Below are positions 40,486 to 50,393 of a stretch of DNA of 64,000 nt, piece by piece. Location: positions 372,001 to 436,000 of the forward strand of contig NZ_JAPQES010000004.1 in NCBI RefSeq assembly GCF_026735165.1, read 5' to 3'. The notes below the pieces were generated by a model. That model was given only the letters and a program-made list of their open reading frames with translations, made no database searches and was not told the DNA's origin. A program made the translations under genes and the position numbers. This DNA comes from Clostridium ganghwense. GTDB taxonomy: Bacteria; Bacillota; Clostridia; Clostridiales; Clostridiaceae. Numbering within the stretch: the first letter of the stretch is position 1; each line of letters starts with the position of its first letter.

Positions 40486-43230
40486 TTATTTCTTCTTGTT
40501 TTTTAATAAAGCTGTAGTATCTAACATTTCCTTTTGAGATTGTTCTTTACCCTTTTCTCTAACTTTTTTATTCACCTTACTTTCATCAGTATGATGTTTA
40601 TTTATATCATTATTTTCATGAACTTTAACTTTCTTATCATCTGACTTAACTATTTTCTTCTTATCTTTCACATGATATTTTTTTATCTTAGAGAGTTTTT
40701 CCTCAATTCTTTCAAAAGGAAGATTAAGTCTTCTTAGAGCAATGTCCAATACAAATAAAATCAAAGCAATTATCAGAAGTATTTCTGTAAGATACCTCTT
40801 TCCTAAAACATCTTCTATCTTACCTTTAAAAACTTCATCTGGCGTACTTATATATATTCCTCCACTTTCCTTCAGTAATAAATCTAAGGAATTATTTTCA
40901 TTATACATTTTGTATTCTGGAGAATAAGGAAGATTGGCACCTGTCATTGCTGCACTTACCATCTCTCCATTCTTTAACTGCTTTGCTTTTATGATATATA
41001 CTCCTGTTTCTTTAAGATTAAATTCTCCACTATATTCTCCTGGACTTGAAGGATTTAAATTTACCTTTAATTTTTTCATAGAAGGTGTTATAATTTCTGC
41101 TTCTGTATTTAAAACTTCACTTGAATTTTTATTAGTTAGATGAATTTCTCCCTTTCCATCTTTAATAGAAGCTTCTAACATTACATTATCATCATCATAA
41201 TTCTCAATAGTCCAATTTATCATGTTCTGCCACAGTGTTATATTTTTGTTCCATCCAATATAATTGGCACTCCATTTACCATTCATATCTGAATTCCATG
41301 CAACGGTTTTTCCAAGACCATATCTCCATACTGTAAGAATAGGGTCTTCTTCATCACTTTTAAGTATTACCTTTGCCGTATTTTTAGGAGATGCACCTAT
41401 ATATCCAAGTAATGATGGAAGTCCATTTTCTCCTGCTCCTTGTAAAATGGTATGAGAACTTTGAATTATAGGAGTAAATTCTTTGTTATTTAAATAGGTT
41501 CTTGATGCCATAAAAGCTTCTTTTGCAAATATTCTTGGTATATTTGTCCCCTCATCTGTATAATAGAACCTTCCTTTTGCTCTTTTCGCTATATTTTCAA
41601 GAAGCAATCTATCCGAATCCTGTCCTACTGATACAGTAGACACTGTAATATTATCCTTATTCATTCTATCTATAAGCTCATCAAATCCGTTTCTTTCACC
41701 CTGTCCATCTGTTAAAAGAATAATATGCTTTATCTTTGCATTACTCTGTTTGATAGACTGATAAGCTTCTTCAAGAGCTGGAAGTATGCTTGTTCCACCT
41801 CCTGATCTTATAGTTCCTATATCATTCCTTATCTTTTTCTTATCTGCAGCCTTTTGTCTTTCAACAACCCAGTATTGACTGTCATCAAAGGTTAAAACTC
41901 CTATTTCATCTTTTTCACGAAGAGCATCCAAAGACCTTGCAGCAGCTTCCTTTGCCAGATCAATTTTGGCTCCATCCATACTTCCTGATCTATCGATAAC
42001 TAAGTTTAAAGCCATATCTGGCATTTCTTTTTTTCCTCTCATATCCATATATACTGGAAGTACTTTTTCTAAAGGAGTTTTAAAATATCCACCTAGGGCA
42101 TAGGAATTGTTTCCTCCCACAGCAATAAGTCCTCCCCCTAAGTCTTTTACATAAGACTCTAATATATTTAAAAATTCATCATTCAAGTTTTCAGCTGAAA
42201 CATTACACATTATTATACTTTTATACTTTGATAAACTCTTAATAGTAGTAGGTGCTCCCACTGCAGCTACTATATCATAATCCATATTAGAAGCTTTAAG
42301 CATCTTAACTATTTCAGAAGCTTCACCTTGTTTATCTGTAATCACTAGAATTCTTGGCTTATCTTTAACATTTGTAAAAGTAGAACTCTCATTATTTTTA
42401 CTTTCACTATCTTTATCCGCATCTACTATTACTTTATAAGTTTTAAAACCACCATTTTCCGCAATATCTCTAAAAACGAATCTATTATTCCCCTTATTTA
42501 GCTGTACTTTTTGCTCAACTTTTTTTTGTGTATCACTAAATAAAACAATTTTTGCAGAAGTATTTACATTGCTCTTTATATTTACCCCTACATTAAATTT
42601 CTGACCTATCCTTAAAGTTTGAGGTACCGAAATATCTTCAACTTGAACATCTTCACCTAAAGTTTTCTTTATTTTATAAACTTTAAAATCTATTCCCTGT
42701 TCTTTTAATGAAGGTACTAATTTTTCACTTTTCCCCTCATTTTCTTCTCCATCACTTACTAATACAATTCTTTTTTTTGTATTTTCTCCCATAAGTGAAA
42801 GAGAAGTAGTTAGTGCATTTTCTATATTCGTATATGTACCATTTGCTTGAGCTTCGAGTTTTGCAAATGAGTTTTTAGGTGATACAAAACTGTCAACAAC
42901 AGCGTCCTCACCAAAAGATACAACTCCAACTAAGTCATTAGCAGATTTTTTGCTTACTGCTGATTTAATAAAACTCTCTACTTTATCTTTATTTTGATTC
43001 ATACTATGAGAGGTATCAGCTAAAAATATAGTTGTAGTATTTTGTGCCTTCCATACCATACTTATTCCTGACAAGGAAAGTATCATTAAAGTTAAAATTA
43101 TACTTCTAAGCACTACTATTAATTTTTTTCTAAGCTTATTTGTCTTTATATATTTTGACATATACACCACATATATAACTACCAAAGGTATAAAAATCAA
43201 GATTAAAGGATGTAAAACTTCTAATTTCAA
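40486..43230 (-). CDS. Membrane protein with two von Willebrand A domains and a GATase-like domain
   Basis: 914 aa, last gene of the eight-gene operon. Two N-terminal membrane helices are followed by VWA-1 with a MIDAS-like DTSHS (near residue 71), beta-rich linkers and a glutamine-amidotransferase-like segment (about 295-385). VWA-2 has a canonical DRSGS MIDAS (near 411) and LLTDGQGE. A further beta domain, a C-terminal helix (near 813) and a Lys/Glu-rich cytosolic tail complete it. The TTG at 43230 is chosen because AAGGAG precedes it by 8 nt; the GTG at 43239 overlaps that site. Client and metal are unknown. Confidence 0.9.
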   Translation of the reverse strand: MKLEVLHPLILIFIPLVVIYVVYMSKYIKTNKLRKKLIVVLRSIILTLMILSLSGISMVWKAQNTTTIFLADTSHSMNQNKDKVESFIKSAVSKKSANDLVGVVSFGEDAVVDSFVSPKNSFAKLEAQANGTYTNIENALTTSLSLMGENTKKRIVLVSDGEENEGKSEKLVPSLKEQGIDFKVYKIKKTLGEDVQVEDISVPQTLRIGQKFNVGVNIKSNVNTSAKIVLFSDTQKKVEQKVQLNKGNNRFVFRDIAENGGFKTYKVIVDADKDSESKNNESSTFTNVKDKPRILVITDKQGEASEIVKMLKASNMDYDIVAAVGAPTTIKSLSKYKSIIMCNVSAENLNDEFLNILESYVKDLGGGLIAVGGNNSYALGGYFKTPLEKVLPVYMDMRGKKEMPDMALNLVIDRSGSMDGAKIDLAKEAAARSLDALREKDEIGVLTFDDSQYWVVERQKAADKKKIRNDIGTIRSGGGTSILPALEEAYQSIKQSNAKIKHIILLTDGQGERNGFDELIDRMNKDNITVSTVSVGQDSDRLLLENIAKRAKGRFYYTDEGTNIPRIFAKEAFMASRTYLNNKEFTPIIQSSHTILQGAGENGLPSLLGYIGASPKNTAKVILKSDEEDPILTVWRYGLGKTVAWNSDMNGKWSANYIGWNKNITLWQNMINWTIENYDDDNVMLEASIKDGKGEIHLTNKNSSEVLNTEAEIITPSMKKLKVNLNPSSPGEYSGEFNLKETGVYIIKAKQLKNGEMVSAAMTGANLPYSPEYKMYNENNSLDLLLKESGGIYISTPDEVFKGKIEDVLGKRYLTEILLIIALILFVLDIALRRLNLPFERIEEKLSKIKKYHVKDKKKIVKSDDKKVKVHENNDINKHHTDESKVNKKVREKGKEQSQKEMLDTTALLKNKKK

Positions 43231-43290
43231 CGCTATCACTCCTTAACAGAATTATATATTTTGTACTTTCAATAATAAATTTGTTAGGTT

Positions 43291-45099
43291 CTACACCCTT
43301 TTAGCATATATAAACCATTCGATCATCATAAAAACAAGAGCAAATAATATTAAAATCCACTGTATGCTTATTCCCATAGATTTAACACTACTATTATTCA
43401 TCACAGAATTTCGAGTACCTTCAACCTTTACGTTTATATTTGATTCACTTTCTGATGGGAAATTAACTGCAAACATATTTTTGCTTTCTCCACTATCATT
43501 TTTTTGTGTTAAAGTATATATTCCAGACTTTATAGTGTTCTCAAAAGGCCTAATTGGATACTTATTCTCAATTTCTTCTTTTTTATTATCTGGAGTCTTA
43601 ATATATATTTTTTTTGAATTAGGGCTTGGATTAATATTTACCTCTTCACCACAAAAATATCTATTGTTTTGAATTGAATTATCTCCTAAAAAATAACTAG
43701 AAATCTGATTTATGAATATAGGAAATTCAGCATTTAAAGGGAAATCACTATTATGTAAATCAAAACCTATGACTCCTATCTTTCTACCACTGTGCTCTCC
43801 AACAAAAGCTATTGACTTTGAATTTACATTTAGTAAAGTTTCTCCCCAATATGGAATACTTATATCCCGAACTTTAGAAACTGCAAATTTAGCATCTCTT
43901 ATATATTTAGTAATTGGATGGTCTGCTACTTGAACTTTTCCACCTTGTACTTCACCTTTTATCTTTACTGCTTCATTATCTTTTAAAGGATTTATAAATA
44001 ATATACTTCCTTTCTCCGGCATCTTGTCAGGAGCTTTTCCATCAAAAACATATAAATCATATCCTTCTTCTATATCCTGAACCTCTTTTGCCTTATATAA
44101 CTCAATGCTGTTTATAGGAAGTAATGCCTTTTCAATAAATATATTTCTATCTGAAACTAAAAGAACTTTTTTTAGTTTAGGCTGTTTAACAATACTATAA
44201 ATAATATTATCCTCTACCAAAGCGTCCTTCTCAGTAATTTCAGCATATACAGACTTGTAATTTGAATCATAATTATCAAAAACTATAGTTACCGTTTCCT
44301 TAGGTTTAAGTTTTATACTTCTTACATCAATGAGCTTACTATCCTCATCTCCAAACAAAGATACTTCTCTCTGAAGTTCTTTATCACTTCTATTTGTAAT
44401 TCTAACTAAGCTCTTAATTTTGTTATCTGCTAAACTATTTGAAATATAATCAAGACTTACATTTTCCCCTCTTGAAGCTAAGCTTATATTCTCTCCATTA
44501 ATATTTTTCAACTCTACATTGCTGTCACTATAAAAAACTGCTTGGTAATCTTCATACTGCTTAGCTATAGATTTTACAAGTGATATTGAATCATTTATAT
44601 TTCCTCTTGAATTAGAAGATTCTATAGCTTTTATTTTATTTATTACTTCATCTTTATTACTACTTCCACTTATCTCAACCTTTTGATTTTTTCCTGATGA
44701 AATAACACTTATTTTACTTCCTGAAGCTGTTCCTTTAACCAAAACTTCAGCTCTGTTTTTTGCCTCTTCAAGCCTTGTTGTCTTTTGATATACAGCATTC
44801 ATACTTCCACTATTATCTATGACAATAATTAAATTATTGTAATTTTTTCCCCATAAATTTAGAAAAGGATTTGCAGCAGCAAAAATTATTAAAAGTATTA
44901 ATAAAATCTGCATGAATAAAAGTAAATTTTTCTTAAGCTTTTGCCAAGGCGTATTTACCTCAATATCTTTAAGCGCGTTGTTCCATAAATAAATACTAGA
45001 TATTTTTTTCTCCTCAAACTTCTGTTTTAAAATATACATTAGAATTACAGGAGGTATAAACAATAAAAACCATAAAAACTTTGGCGAAAATAAAGTCAT
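43291..45099 (-). CDS. BatA-like VWA membrane protein
   Basis: 602 aa. The N-terminus (SPKFLWFLLFIPPVILMYIL) and the second helix (about 58-80) are typical of Bat/aerotolerance proteins. A VWA domain with MIDAS DNSGS near residue 95 follows, then a long extracytoplasmic beta/GATase-like region and one C-terminal helix (about 575-598). It follows the DUF58 gene by 10 nt. In related systems VWA proteins work with a MoxR ATPase to assemble or insert metal into a client; the client here is unknown. Confidence 0.92.
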   Translation of the reverse strand: MTLFSPKFLWFLLFIPPVILMYILKQKFEEKKISSIYLWNNALKDIEVNTPWQKLKKNLLLFMQILLILLIIFAAANPFLNLWGKNYNNLIIVIDNSGSMNAVYQKTTRLEEAKNRAEVLVKGTASGSKISVISSGKNQKVEISGSSNKDEVINKIKAIESSNSRGNINDSISLVKSIAKQYEDYQAVFYSDSNVELKNINGENISLASRGENVSLDYISNSLADNKIKSLVRITNRSDKELQREVSLFGDEDSKLIDVRSIKLKPKETVTIVFDNYDSNYKSVYAEITEKDALVEDNIIYSIVKQPKLKKVLLVSDRNIFIEKALLPINSIELYKAKEVQDIEEGYDLYVFDGKAPDKMPEKGSILFINPLKDNEAVKIKGEVQGGKVQVADHPITKYIRDAKFAVSKVRDISIPYWGETLLNVNSKSIAFVGEHSGRKIGVIGFDLHNSDFPLNAEFPIFINQISSYFLGDNSIQNNRYFCGEEVNINPSPNSKKIYIKTPDNKKEEIENKYPIRPFENTIKSGIYTLTQKNDSGESKNMFAVNFPSESESNINVKVEGTRNSVMNNSSVKSMGISIQWILILFALVFMMIEWFIYAKRV

Positions 45100-45109
45100 C
45101 TTCTCCCTC

Positions 45110-45985
45110 CTATCTTATAATTCCTGTATTAATAAATTTCTCAAAGACTACTTTTTCAATAGAATCACTAGACTCTATAAGCATATAATGTGCTCCAACT
45201 TTCCTTGTAAGTTCCTTTATATTATTTGTGAATTCATTTAAACTAGCTTCATATCTCTTTAATAATTGAGAAGTTACAGCAATATTTCTAGCTTCTCCTG
45301 TTTCACTATCTATTAAGCGTATCTGGCCCTCCAGCTCTGGTTTTAACTCTTCTTTACATAATAAGTGAATTAAGATAACCTCTTGCTTTTTATAAACTAA
45401 ATATTTTATTACTTCTTCCAAGTTTCCTTCAGTAAAAAAATCAGAAATAATAACAGAAACACCTCTACCATTCAATGCTTTCTTTTTTATACATCTGTTT
45501 ATATCAGTACTACCGCTAAACTCTATATTTTGTAAATGCTCAATACAGGAACTAAACATATTTTTTCCCATCATACTTTTTGATATTTTTATATTTTCTT
45601 CACTTATATCATTAATACATACTCTATCTAAATTATTAAGAGCAAGAAAACTTAAAACTGCACTTAGCTTTAATGCCATTTCACTTTTTTTATGCTCTCC
45701 AAAATCCATAGACTTACTGCTGTCTATAAAAATATTTATAAGTGCTTCTCTTTCTTCCATAAAAAGCTTTATAAACAGCTTGCCAAACCTACCATAGGCA
45801 TTCCAATCTATTCTTCTAAAGTCATCTCCTCTTGCATATTCCCTATAATCAGAAAATTCCACTGAACTACCCTTAGCTTTGGATTTACGTCCACCTGCAG
45901 CTCCCTCATTCATAAGCATTCTAACATTTAAGGATATATTCTCTAATTTTTTATAAAATTCCGTATCAAATATATTACCCTTCAT
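45110..45985 (-). CDS. DUF58 domain protein
   Basis: 291 aa. The DUF58 signature appears as EYARGDDFRRIDWNAYGR (about residues 48-65), followed by LFIKLFMEEREAL. The C-terminal part is VWA-like, with IDSSKS (degenerate MIDAS). It is the standard partner of MoxR AAA+ ATPases and is encoded directly after moxR here (23-nt gap). Its molecular role is not established. No membrane segment is visible in it. Confidence 0.93.
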   Translation of the reverse strand: MKGNIFDTEFYKKLENISLNVRMLMNEGAAGGRKSKAKGSSVEFSDYREYARGDDFRRIDWNAYGRFGKLFIKLFMEEREALINIFIDSSKSMDFGEHKKSEMALKLSAVLSFLALNNLDRVCINDISEENIKISKSMMGKNMFSSCIEHLQNIEFSGSTDINRCIKKKALNGRGVSVIISDFFTEGNLEEVIKYLVYKKQEVILIHLLCKEELKPELEGQIRLIDSETGEARNIAVTSQLLKRYEASLNEFTNNIKELTRKVGAHYMLIESSDSIEKVVFEKFINTGIIR

Positions 45986-46008
45986 ACTTTATATCCTTCC
46001 CTTAGGCT

Positions 46009-46995
46009 TTAGTTATTTCTAACTGATTCCAATAAATTACTTACAATTTCATCAGCAGTAACTTTATCTGCCATAGCATCAAAGTTTAAGAAAAACCTAT
46101 GTCTTAATGCTGGATAAGCTACATACTTAATATCCTCAAAAGATACATTATATCTACCTTCCATCAAAGCACGAACCTTTGCGGTAGCTATTATTGCCTG
46201 CGCTGCTCTTGGGCTTGCTCCTACTCTTATATATTTTTTAGATATTTCTGGTAAATCATCATTTTCTGGATGAGTTGCAAGAACTACCTTAAGGGCATAT
46301 TCTTGTACTGGTTTTGAAATTGGAACTTCTCTTATGATTTTTCTAATACTTAGAATTTTTTCTCCATCTATTATCTTATCTATATCTACTGCTTCATTAC
46401 TTACTGTTAAATCGATTATTTTTTTAAGTTCTTCTAAATTAGGAAATTTAACATGAAGCTTAAAAAGGAATCTATCTAACTGAGCTTCTGGTAATGGATA
46501 TGTCCCTTCCATCTCAAGTGGATTTTGAGTTGCAAGTACCATAAAAGGCTGTGGTAAATTGTACGTTTCTCTTCCAACTGTAACAGTCTGTTCCTGCATA
46601 GCTTCAAGCAAAGCAGATTGCGTTTTAGGAGTTGCTCTATTTATCTCATCTGCCAAAACTAAATTTGCAAAAACAGGACCCTTTTGATATTCAAATTTAC
46701 TTCTTCCTTCATCATCCTTAACTATAATATTTGTCCCTGTAACATCTGCTGGCATTAAATCTGGAGTAAACTGAATTCTTGCAAATGATAAATCTAAAAC
46801 TCTAGCTAAAGTCTTTACTAATTGAGTTTTCCCAAGTCCCGGTACCCCCTCTAGTAGAATGTTTCCCCCTGAAAATATTCCAATTAAAACTTGTCTTATT
46901 ATATCCTTCTGTCCTATAATTCCCTTTCCAATTTCTTCTTCTATCTTCTTAACCATCTCGGAAATTTCTAATATATCCTTCTCATTAATTTCCAT
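46009..46995 (-). CDS. MoxR-family AAA+ ATPase
   Basis: 328 aa. Walker A GVPGLGKTQ is at residues 50-58 and Walker B LADEINRATPKTQSALLEAM near 113-130; sensor and arginine-finger regions (QNPLEMEGTYPLPEAQLDRF) follow. The family acts as chaperone-like ATPases that remodel or metallate partners, usually together with the VWA proteins encoded next door. It sits between the coiled-coil membrane protein and DUF58 in a tightly packed operon. Confidence 0.96.
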   Translation of the reverse strand: MEINEKDILEISEMVKKIEEEIGKGIIGQKDIIRQVLIGIFSGGNILLEGVPGLGKTQLVKTLARVLDLSFARIQFTPDLMPADVTGTNIIVKDDEGRSKFEYQKGPVFANLVLADEINRATPKTQSALLEAMQEQTVTVGRETYNLPQPFMVLATQNPLEMEGTYPLPEAQLDRFLFKLHVKFPNLEELKKIIDLTVSNEAVDIDKIIDGEKILSIRKIIREVPISKPVQEYALKVVLATHPENDDLPEISKKYIRVGASPRAAQAIIATAKVRALMEGRYNVSFEDIKYVAYPALRHRFFLNFDAMADKVTADEIVSNLLESVRNN

Positions 46996-47010
46996 ACTTC
47001 ATCCTCCACT

Positions 47011-48552
47011 CTATTCTTCTAGTGATGAAAAATAATCTTTTACCACTTCCTTCATTCCTTCTGGAACTGAAGAATTATTTATATTATCATAAGCTTTACT
47101 TTTATATTCTCCTATGACTTGATTATACGGAATATTATTTCCTTTAACAGACACACCTCTTTCTGTTAACGTTGAATCTGAAGAACCAGAGCTTCCTTTT
47201 TTTCCTCCAAGTACTGAAGTTTTACCTTCTCCACCTATAGTTTTAGGAGTAAAAATTTTCTCATAATCCTTAACATCATTTCCCTTATTTCCATCTTTTT
47301 TTCTTATTCCTGAACTTAAATTATTGGTATTTGGGGAATTTGTACTTTCAGAACCTTCGCTGCTTCCGTTGCCTGTTCCAGTTCCATTACCATTACTATT
47401 CCCATTTCCATTCCCATCTTTATTTTCACCTTGTTGTCCACTGCCTTCAGTACCATTTACTGAATTTTTTAATGCTTGCTGTACCTGTGACATAGCATTT
47501 CTAAACTCTGCATCGTTCATAAGTTTAGCTAGAGTATCCCCCATTTCTTTAATACATTGAGAGCACATATTAGAATTACCTTTTACAAGTTGCTCTGATA
47601 AATTCTTAATAGCCTCTGCAAGCTCAGGATTATTTTTAAGTTCTCTAGCCATTTTAAGAAGGTCCTTAGATAGCTGTTTGATTTGTTCTTGCGAAGCATT
47701 TTTAAGTGCTTTAGCCTGCATTTCCATAGACTTTAATAGTTTATCTGTATCTCCATTCTTTACAAGCTGTCCTAGTTCTTTTGTGATTTTATTTTTCATT
47801 AAAGTTTCTGCAACTTTTTCTAATTCTTCATTTGTATATTCTTTTTTAACTATTTCTAGCTTTCTATCTGATTTTTGTACTGCCTTCTTTATATCTTTCT
47901 TACTGTTTGCTGCTTTTATTTCATCCTGCAGTTTATTAAGATTATCTTTTATTTTCATCTTCTGCCATTCTGAAAGCTTTTTATTATCTTCAACCTTCTT
48001 TTCAACTTTTTTTATCTCATTTATAGCAGTTTTTTTCATTTCCTTAGTTTTATGAATTTCTGCTGCCTTATTTTCTAAAGGTTTTGGTAAAAATGTAGTC
48101 AATCCAAAACATAACAAAGTCACAAACATGGTAATGATATATTTATTACTAGGTTTTATAGACAAACTCTTTTTATAATCTAACTTTTTTAAATGATTTA
48201 AAGCATCTTTCTTTTGTAACTGTGCAAATGTGGAATCATCTTCTTTAAGTTCAACTGCTGTAACAACTCTCTCTTTAAGTCCTAAAGAATCTGCTTTAAG
48301 AGCTGAATATATTTCCTTAGGAGCTTTAAATAGAGAGTATACTATAAAAATTAAAATAGATACAAAAATAACTATCCACGCTTTGTAGTAAACAGCATAA
48401 ATTGGGATTATTTTAGATAATAAAACTAACAATATACCTAAAATACAGCCTAAGCCACTCCCTACAATTGTCAAATTCAATATGTTTTTTAGGTGAATCC
48501 TCATTTTTATTTTCTTTAAAATATCGGTAATTTCCTTATCTATTACACTCAC
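47011..48552 (-). CDS. Membrane-anchored coiled-coil protein with Gly/Asn-rich linker
   Basis: 513 aa; no family recognised with certainty. Two membrane helices occupy about residues 22-75, with a third near 138-155. A Lys/Glu-rich coiled-coil stretch (about 165-350) follows, then a Gly/Asn/Ser low-complexity linker (about 367-408) and a short C-terminal domain ending DYFSSLEE. It occupies the place of DUF4175-like proteins in MoxR operons elsewhere. The GTG start follows GGAGGTG; 15 nt separate it from moxR. It may anchor or scaffold the complex (inference). Confidence 0.85.
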   Translation of the reverse strand: MSVIDKEITDILKKIKMRIHLKNILNLTIVGSGLGCILGILLVLLSKIIPIYAVYYKAWIVIFVSILIFIVYSLFKAPKEIYSALKADSLGLKERVVTAVELKEDDSTFAQLQKKDALNHLKKLDYKKSLSIKPSNKYIITMFVTLLCFGLTTFLPKPLENKAAEIHKTKEMKKTAINEIKKVEKKVEDNKKLSEWQKMKIKDNLNKLQDEIKAANSKKDIKKAVQKSDRKLEIVKKEYTNEELEKVAETLMKNKITKELGQLVKNGDTDKLLKSMEMQAKALKNASQEQIKQLSKDLLKMARELKNNPELAEAIKNLSEQLVKGNSNMCSQCIKEMGDTLAKLMNDAEFRNAMSQVQQALKNSVNGTEGSGQQGENKDGNGNGNSNGNGTGTGNGSSEGSESTNSPNTNNLSSGIRKKDGNKGNDVKDYEKIFTPKTIGGEGKTSVLGGKKGSSGSSDSTLTERGVSVKGNNIPYNQVIGEYKSKAYDNINNSSVPEGMKEVVKDYFSSLEE

Positions 48553-48576
48553 AAATTCACCTCCGAAATTAATATA

Positions 48577-49467
48577 TTATTTCTTCTTTTTAAAAGCTTT
48601 TCCTTTATTATCTCTTCTCTTTATTGGATTTAATCTTATAGAAGATAAAGTAAGTAATACTATTGACGTAACAAAATTTATAATAAGATTCACATGCCAA
48701 AATTTTATATGTTTAAAAACCGAAAGCTTACCTAAATTTATTCCAGGAAGTAAATATCCATTATGAATTCCAAATTGTCCTGCCATCATTTCTATAAAAG
48801 CTACTGCTGGATTTATATATAATAGTGGGAAAGTTGGCTTTTGTACTGGATTACCTGGCAAGCGATATATATAAAATTCATAATAAAATACAGTAACAAT
48901 AAGTGTTCCTACTACTAAAAAGAACAAAACTGCATAAGTTAAAACTGTTGAAGCTGTAGTTCTCTTTAAATGTGTAGAAAAGAAAATTCCAATACTCCCT
49001 ATCATTATTGTAAGAACGACATAAAATAAAAGTAACTGTAAAAGCTCCCCTATAGATATTCCTCCAAATAAAAATATAATTGAAAATATAGGAAGTGAAG
49101 CTACTATTAATAGTAACACTTGACTTATTGATGTGAACAATTTCCCTATTATAATAGAACTTGGAGATAATTTAGTACAAAGTAATAAATCTAAGGTTTG
49201 TCTTTCTCTTTCCCCTGAAATACATCCTGATGTTAAAGATGGAACTATAAAAGATATAATAGTAATTTGTATCCCAGCTAAAAACATATAAGCAATCATA
49301 AAATGTTCTTTAGTAATACCAGAAGAATATGGATCTAATAAGGTATTCATTAAAATAAATAAAGCTACAAATGAAAGAATACCAACATAAATAGCAATCA
49401 TACCTGCTGCTTTCCAATTTCTCATTCTAACTTTTGCTTCTTTAAGAAGCACTGGATTTATCTTCAT
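48577..49467 (-). CDS. ABC-2 type transporter permease
   Basis: 296 aa, with about six membrane helices. The cytosolic segment SGCISGERERQTLDLLLCTKLSP is the ABC-2 signature that contacts the ATPase. Its start codon overlaps the ATPase stop codon by 4 nt (ATGA), so translation is coupled. Substrate unknown; its place within the MoxR-VWA operon hints at a shared envelope process. A basic C-terminal tail is present. Confidence 0.93.
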   Translation of the reverse strand: MKINPVLLKEAKVRMRNWKAAGMIAIYVGILSFVALFILMNTLLDPYSSGITKEHFMIAYMFLAGIQITIISFIVPSLTSGCISGERERQTLDLLLCTKLSPSSIIIGKLFTSISQVLLLIVASLPIFSIIFLFGGISIGELLQLLLFYVVLTIMIGSIGIFFSTHLKRTTASTVLTYAVLFFLVVGTLIVTVFYYEFYIYRLPGNPVQKPTFPLLYINPAVAFIEMMAGQFGIHNGYLLPGINLGKLSVFKHIKFWHVNLIINFVTSIVLLTLSSIRLNPIKRRDNKGKAFKKKK

Positions 49468-50393
49468 ACTTCTTCCCCCTTATTAGTAACCTTCATAAAT
49501 ATATCTTCAAGATTTCCATCTATCTGTGAGTATGTAATAACAGGAATCTCATTTTTAACAAGGGTTATAAGAACTTTACTCATTTCTTCTTCATTTCCCT
49601 CAAAAGCTACTTCTAATGTGTTTTCATTTTTATTAATTGTACCTATATTGGGTGATTCTTCTAATATAGTTATAGTTTTTTCTACTCTATCCTTAACCTT
49701 TATTCTCAATGTTTTATTTTTGTAAATTCTATCCATAACTTCATCTACTGTCCCACTAATTACTTTTCTTCCTCTATCTAAAATAGCAATACTTGTGCAT
49801 ATCTCTGAAAGCTCTGATAATATATGCGAGCTAATTAATACTGTTTTCCCCATATCCTTAAGAGTTTTCAAAATTTCTTTCATTTCATATCTAGCTCTTG
49901 GATCCATCCCTGAAGCTGGCTCATCTAAAATTAAAAATCTAGGATTATGAACAAGACTTCTAGCTAAACATAATCTTTGTTTCATCCCTCTTGATAAGCC
50001 ATCTACATACGCATCCCTTTTATCACTTAAATTAACCAATTCTAAAAGATCTGAGCATACTTTTTTTCTATCTTCACCATATATATCATAAATTGAAGCA
50101 TAAAAATCTAAATACTCGCTTACCTTTAGATCATCGTATACTCCAAAGAAATCTGGCATATATCCTATAAGTTCCTTTGCCTTTCTACTGTCTTTAAAAA
50201 CATCTATTCCATCTATTCTAACTTCTCCAGAGGTAGCACTTAAAAGTCCTGAAACGATTTTCATGGTTGTTGTTTTTCCAGCTCCATTAGGCCCTACAAA
50301 TCCTAAAATTTCTTTTTCAGGTATCTCCAAAGTTAAATCATCAACAGCAGTAAATTTTCCATAACTTTTCTTTAAATTTTTAATTTCTAGCAT
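49464..50393 (-). CDS. ABC transporter ATP-binding protein
   Basis: 309 aa. Walker A GPNGAGKTT is at residues 34-42, the signature is LSRGMKQRLCLARSL (near 135) and Walker B FLILDEPASGMDP (near 160). The C-terminal ~80 residues form an extra domain common in ABC-2 export ATPases. Its ATG overlaps the stop codon of the upstream membrane protein by 1 nt and its end overlaps the permease start, confirming an operon. Probably an exporter or an envelope-remodelling pump. Confidence 0.95.
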   Translation of the reverse strand: MLEIKNLKKSYGKFTAVDDLTLEIPEKEILGFVGPNGAGKTTTMKIVSGLLSATSGEVRIDGIDVFKDSRKAKELIGYMPDFFGVYDDLKVSEYLDFYASIYDIYGEDRKKVCSDLLELVNLSDKRDAYVDGLSRGMKQRLCLARSLVHNPRFLILDEPASGMDPRARYEMKEILKTLKDMGKTVLISSHILSELSEICTSIAILDRGRKVISGTVDEVMDRIYKNKTLRIKVKDRVEKTITILEESPNIGTINKNENTLEVAFEGNEEEMSKVLITLVKNEIPVITYSQIDGNLEDIFMKVTNKGEEV

